Origin: CAZUMW01 sp964621615
GTDB taxonomy: Bacteria > Desulfobacterota > WTBG01 > CAIYCZ01 > CAIRTM01
Length of the DNA stretch: 6,017 bases
Reading direction: 5' to 3'
Assembly: GCA_964621615.1 (NCBI GenBank)
Contig: CAZUMW010000087.1
Location: 1-6,017 of the forward strand
Shown: positions 5,954 to 6,017 of the stretch, one piece after another
How the letters are laid out: every line of letters begins with the position of its first letter
Position numbering within the stretch: the first letter of the stretch is position 1
Program-made: the position numbers and the translations under genes
Notes under the pieces: generated by a model
What the model was told of the DNA's origin: nothing
Database searches by the model: none
The model's input: the letters and a program-made list of their open reading frames with translations, nothing else

Positions 5954-6017
5954 GTCATTTATATGGGGACGTCCGTTTATTATTAACTTATAAGCTTTTT
6001 TACTATCTTTTCAGCAA

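Noticed and set aside
5987..6001. Terminator from CTTATAAG and the following T-run
   Set aside because: CTTATAAG (5987-5994) is a palindrome without a loop and without GC strength, so it cannot form a terminator hairpin.
1..6017. CRISPR array, tRNA or rRNA genes
   Set aside because: No regularly spaced repeats, no tRNA T-arm or cloverleaf pattern and no rRNA segment were seen on either strand.

Overview
This window looks like ordinary chromosome from a Gram-negative-type bacterium. The genes are moderately GC-rich by eye, the spacers are AT-rich, and most genes have good Shine-Dalgarno sites. ATA is a common isoleucine codon. The gene content (GlgX, an MscS-type channel, an exported ComEA-like protein, a PIN toxin pair) does not fix the phylum. 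Chlorobi, Spirochaetes and Deltaproteobacteria are all possible, and this is inference only. All real genes read on the plus strand.

Layout: 1-206 is an AT-rich spacer with a GC-rich hairpin at its left edge. 207-989 encodes an unrecognised polytopic membrane protein with no Shine-Dalgarno. 990-1329 is the longest non-coding stretch. It holds a degenerate dispersed-repeat-like element and a perfect small hairpin, but no gene I can support. 1330-1944 encodes an exported protein built from two 74-residue helix-hairpin-helix (HhH) units. 1970-4069 encodes GlgX, a glycogen debranching enzyme with all its catalytic residues. A probable intrinsic terminator overlaps the glgX stop codon. 4138-5043 encodes a small MscS-family mechanosensitive channel. 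5044-5213 holds palindromes, then a very good sigma70-type promoter and a triple ACACATA repeat. These serve a two-gene toxin-antitoxin operon: antitoxin 5214-5453 and PIN-domain toxin 5450-5866, overlapping by 4 bases. The last 150 bases hold a strong ribosome-binding site before a very short reading frame, possibly a gene remnant, and a GGGGACGTCC motif near the window end.

How the genes work together: the HhH gene and glgX are 25 bases apart and probably co-transcribed. mscS follows 68 bases later behind the terminator, so it probably depends on read-through. No other glycogen gene is present, so GlgX acts here as an isolated metabolic gene. The toxin-antitoxin pair is a self-contained, probably autoregulated and mobile module.

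I do not see a clearly new multi-gene system. The items most worth a second look are the duplicated exported HhH protein whose hairpin glycines have been replaced, the candidate operator repeats of the toxin-antitoxin operon, the unrecognised membrane protein, and the possible broken gene at the right edge.
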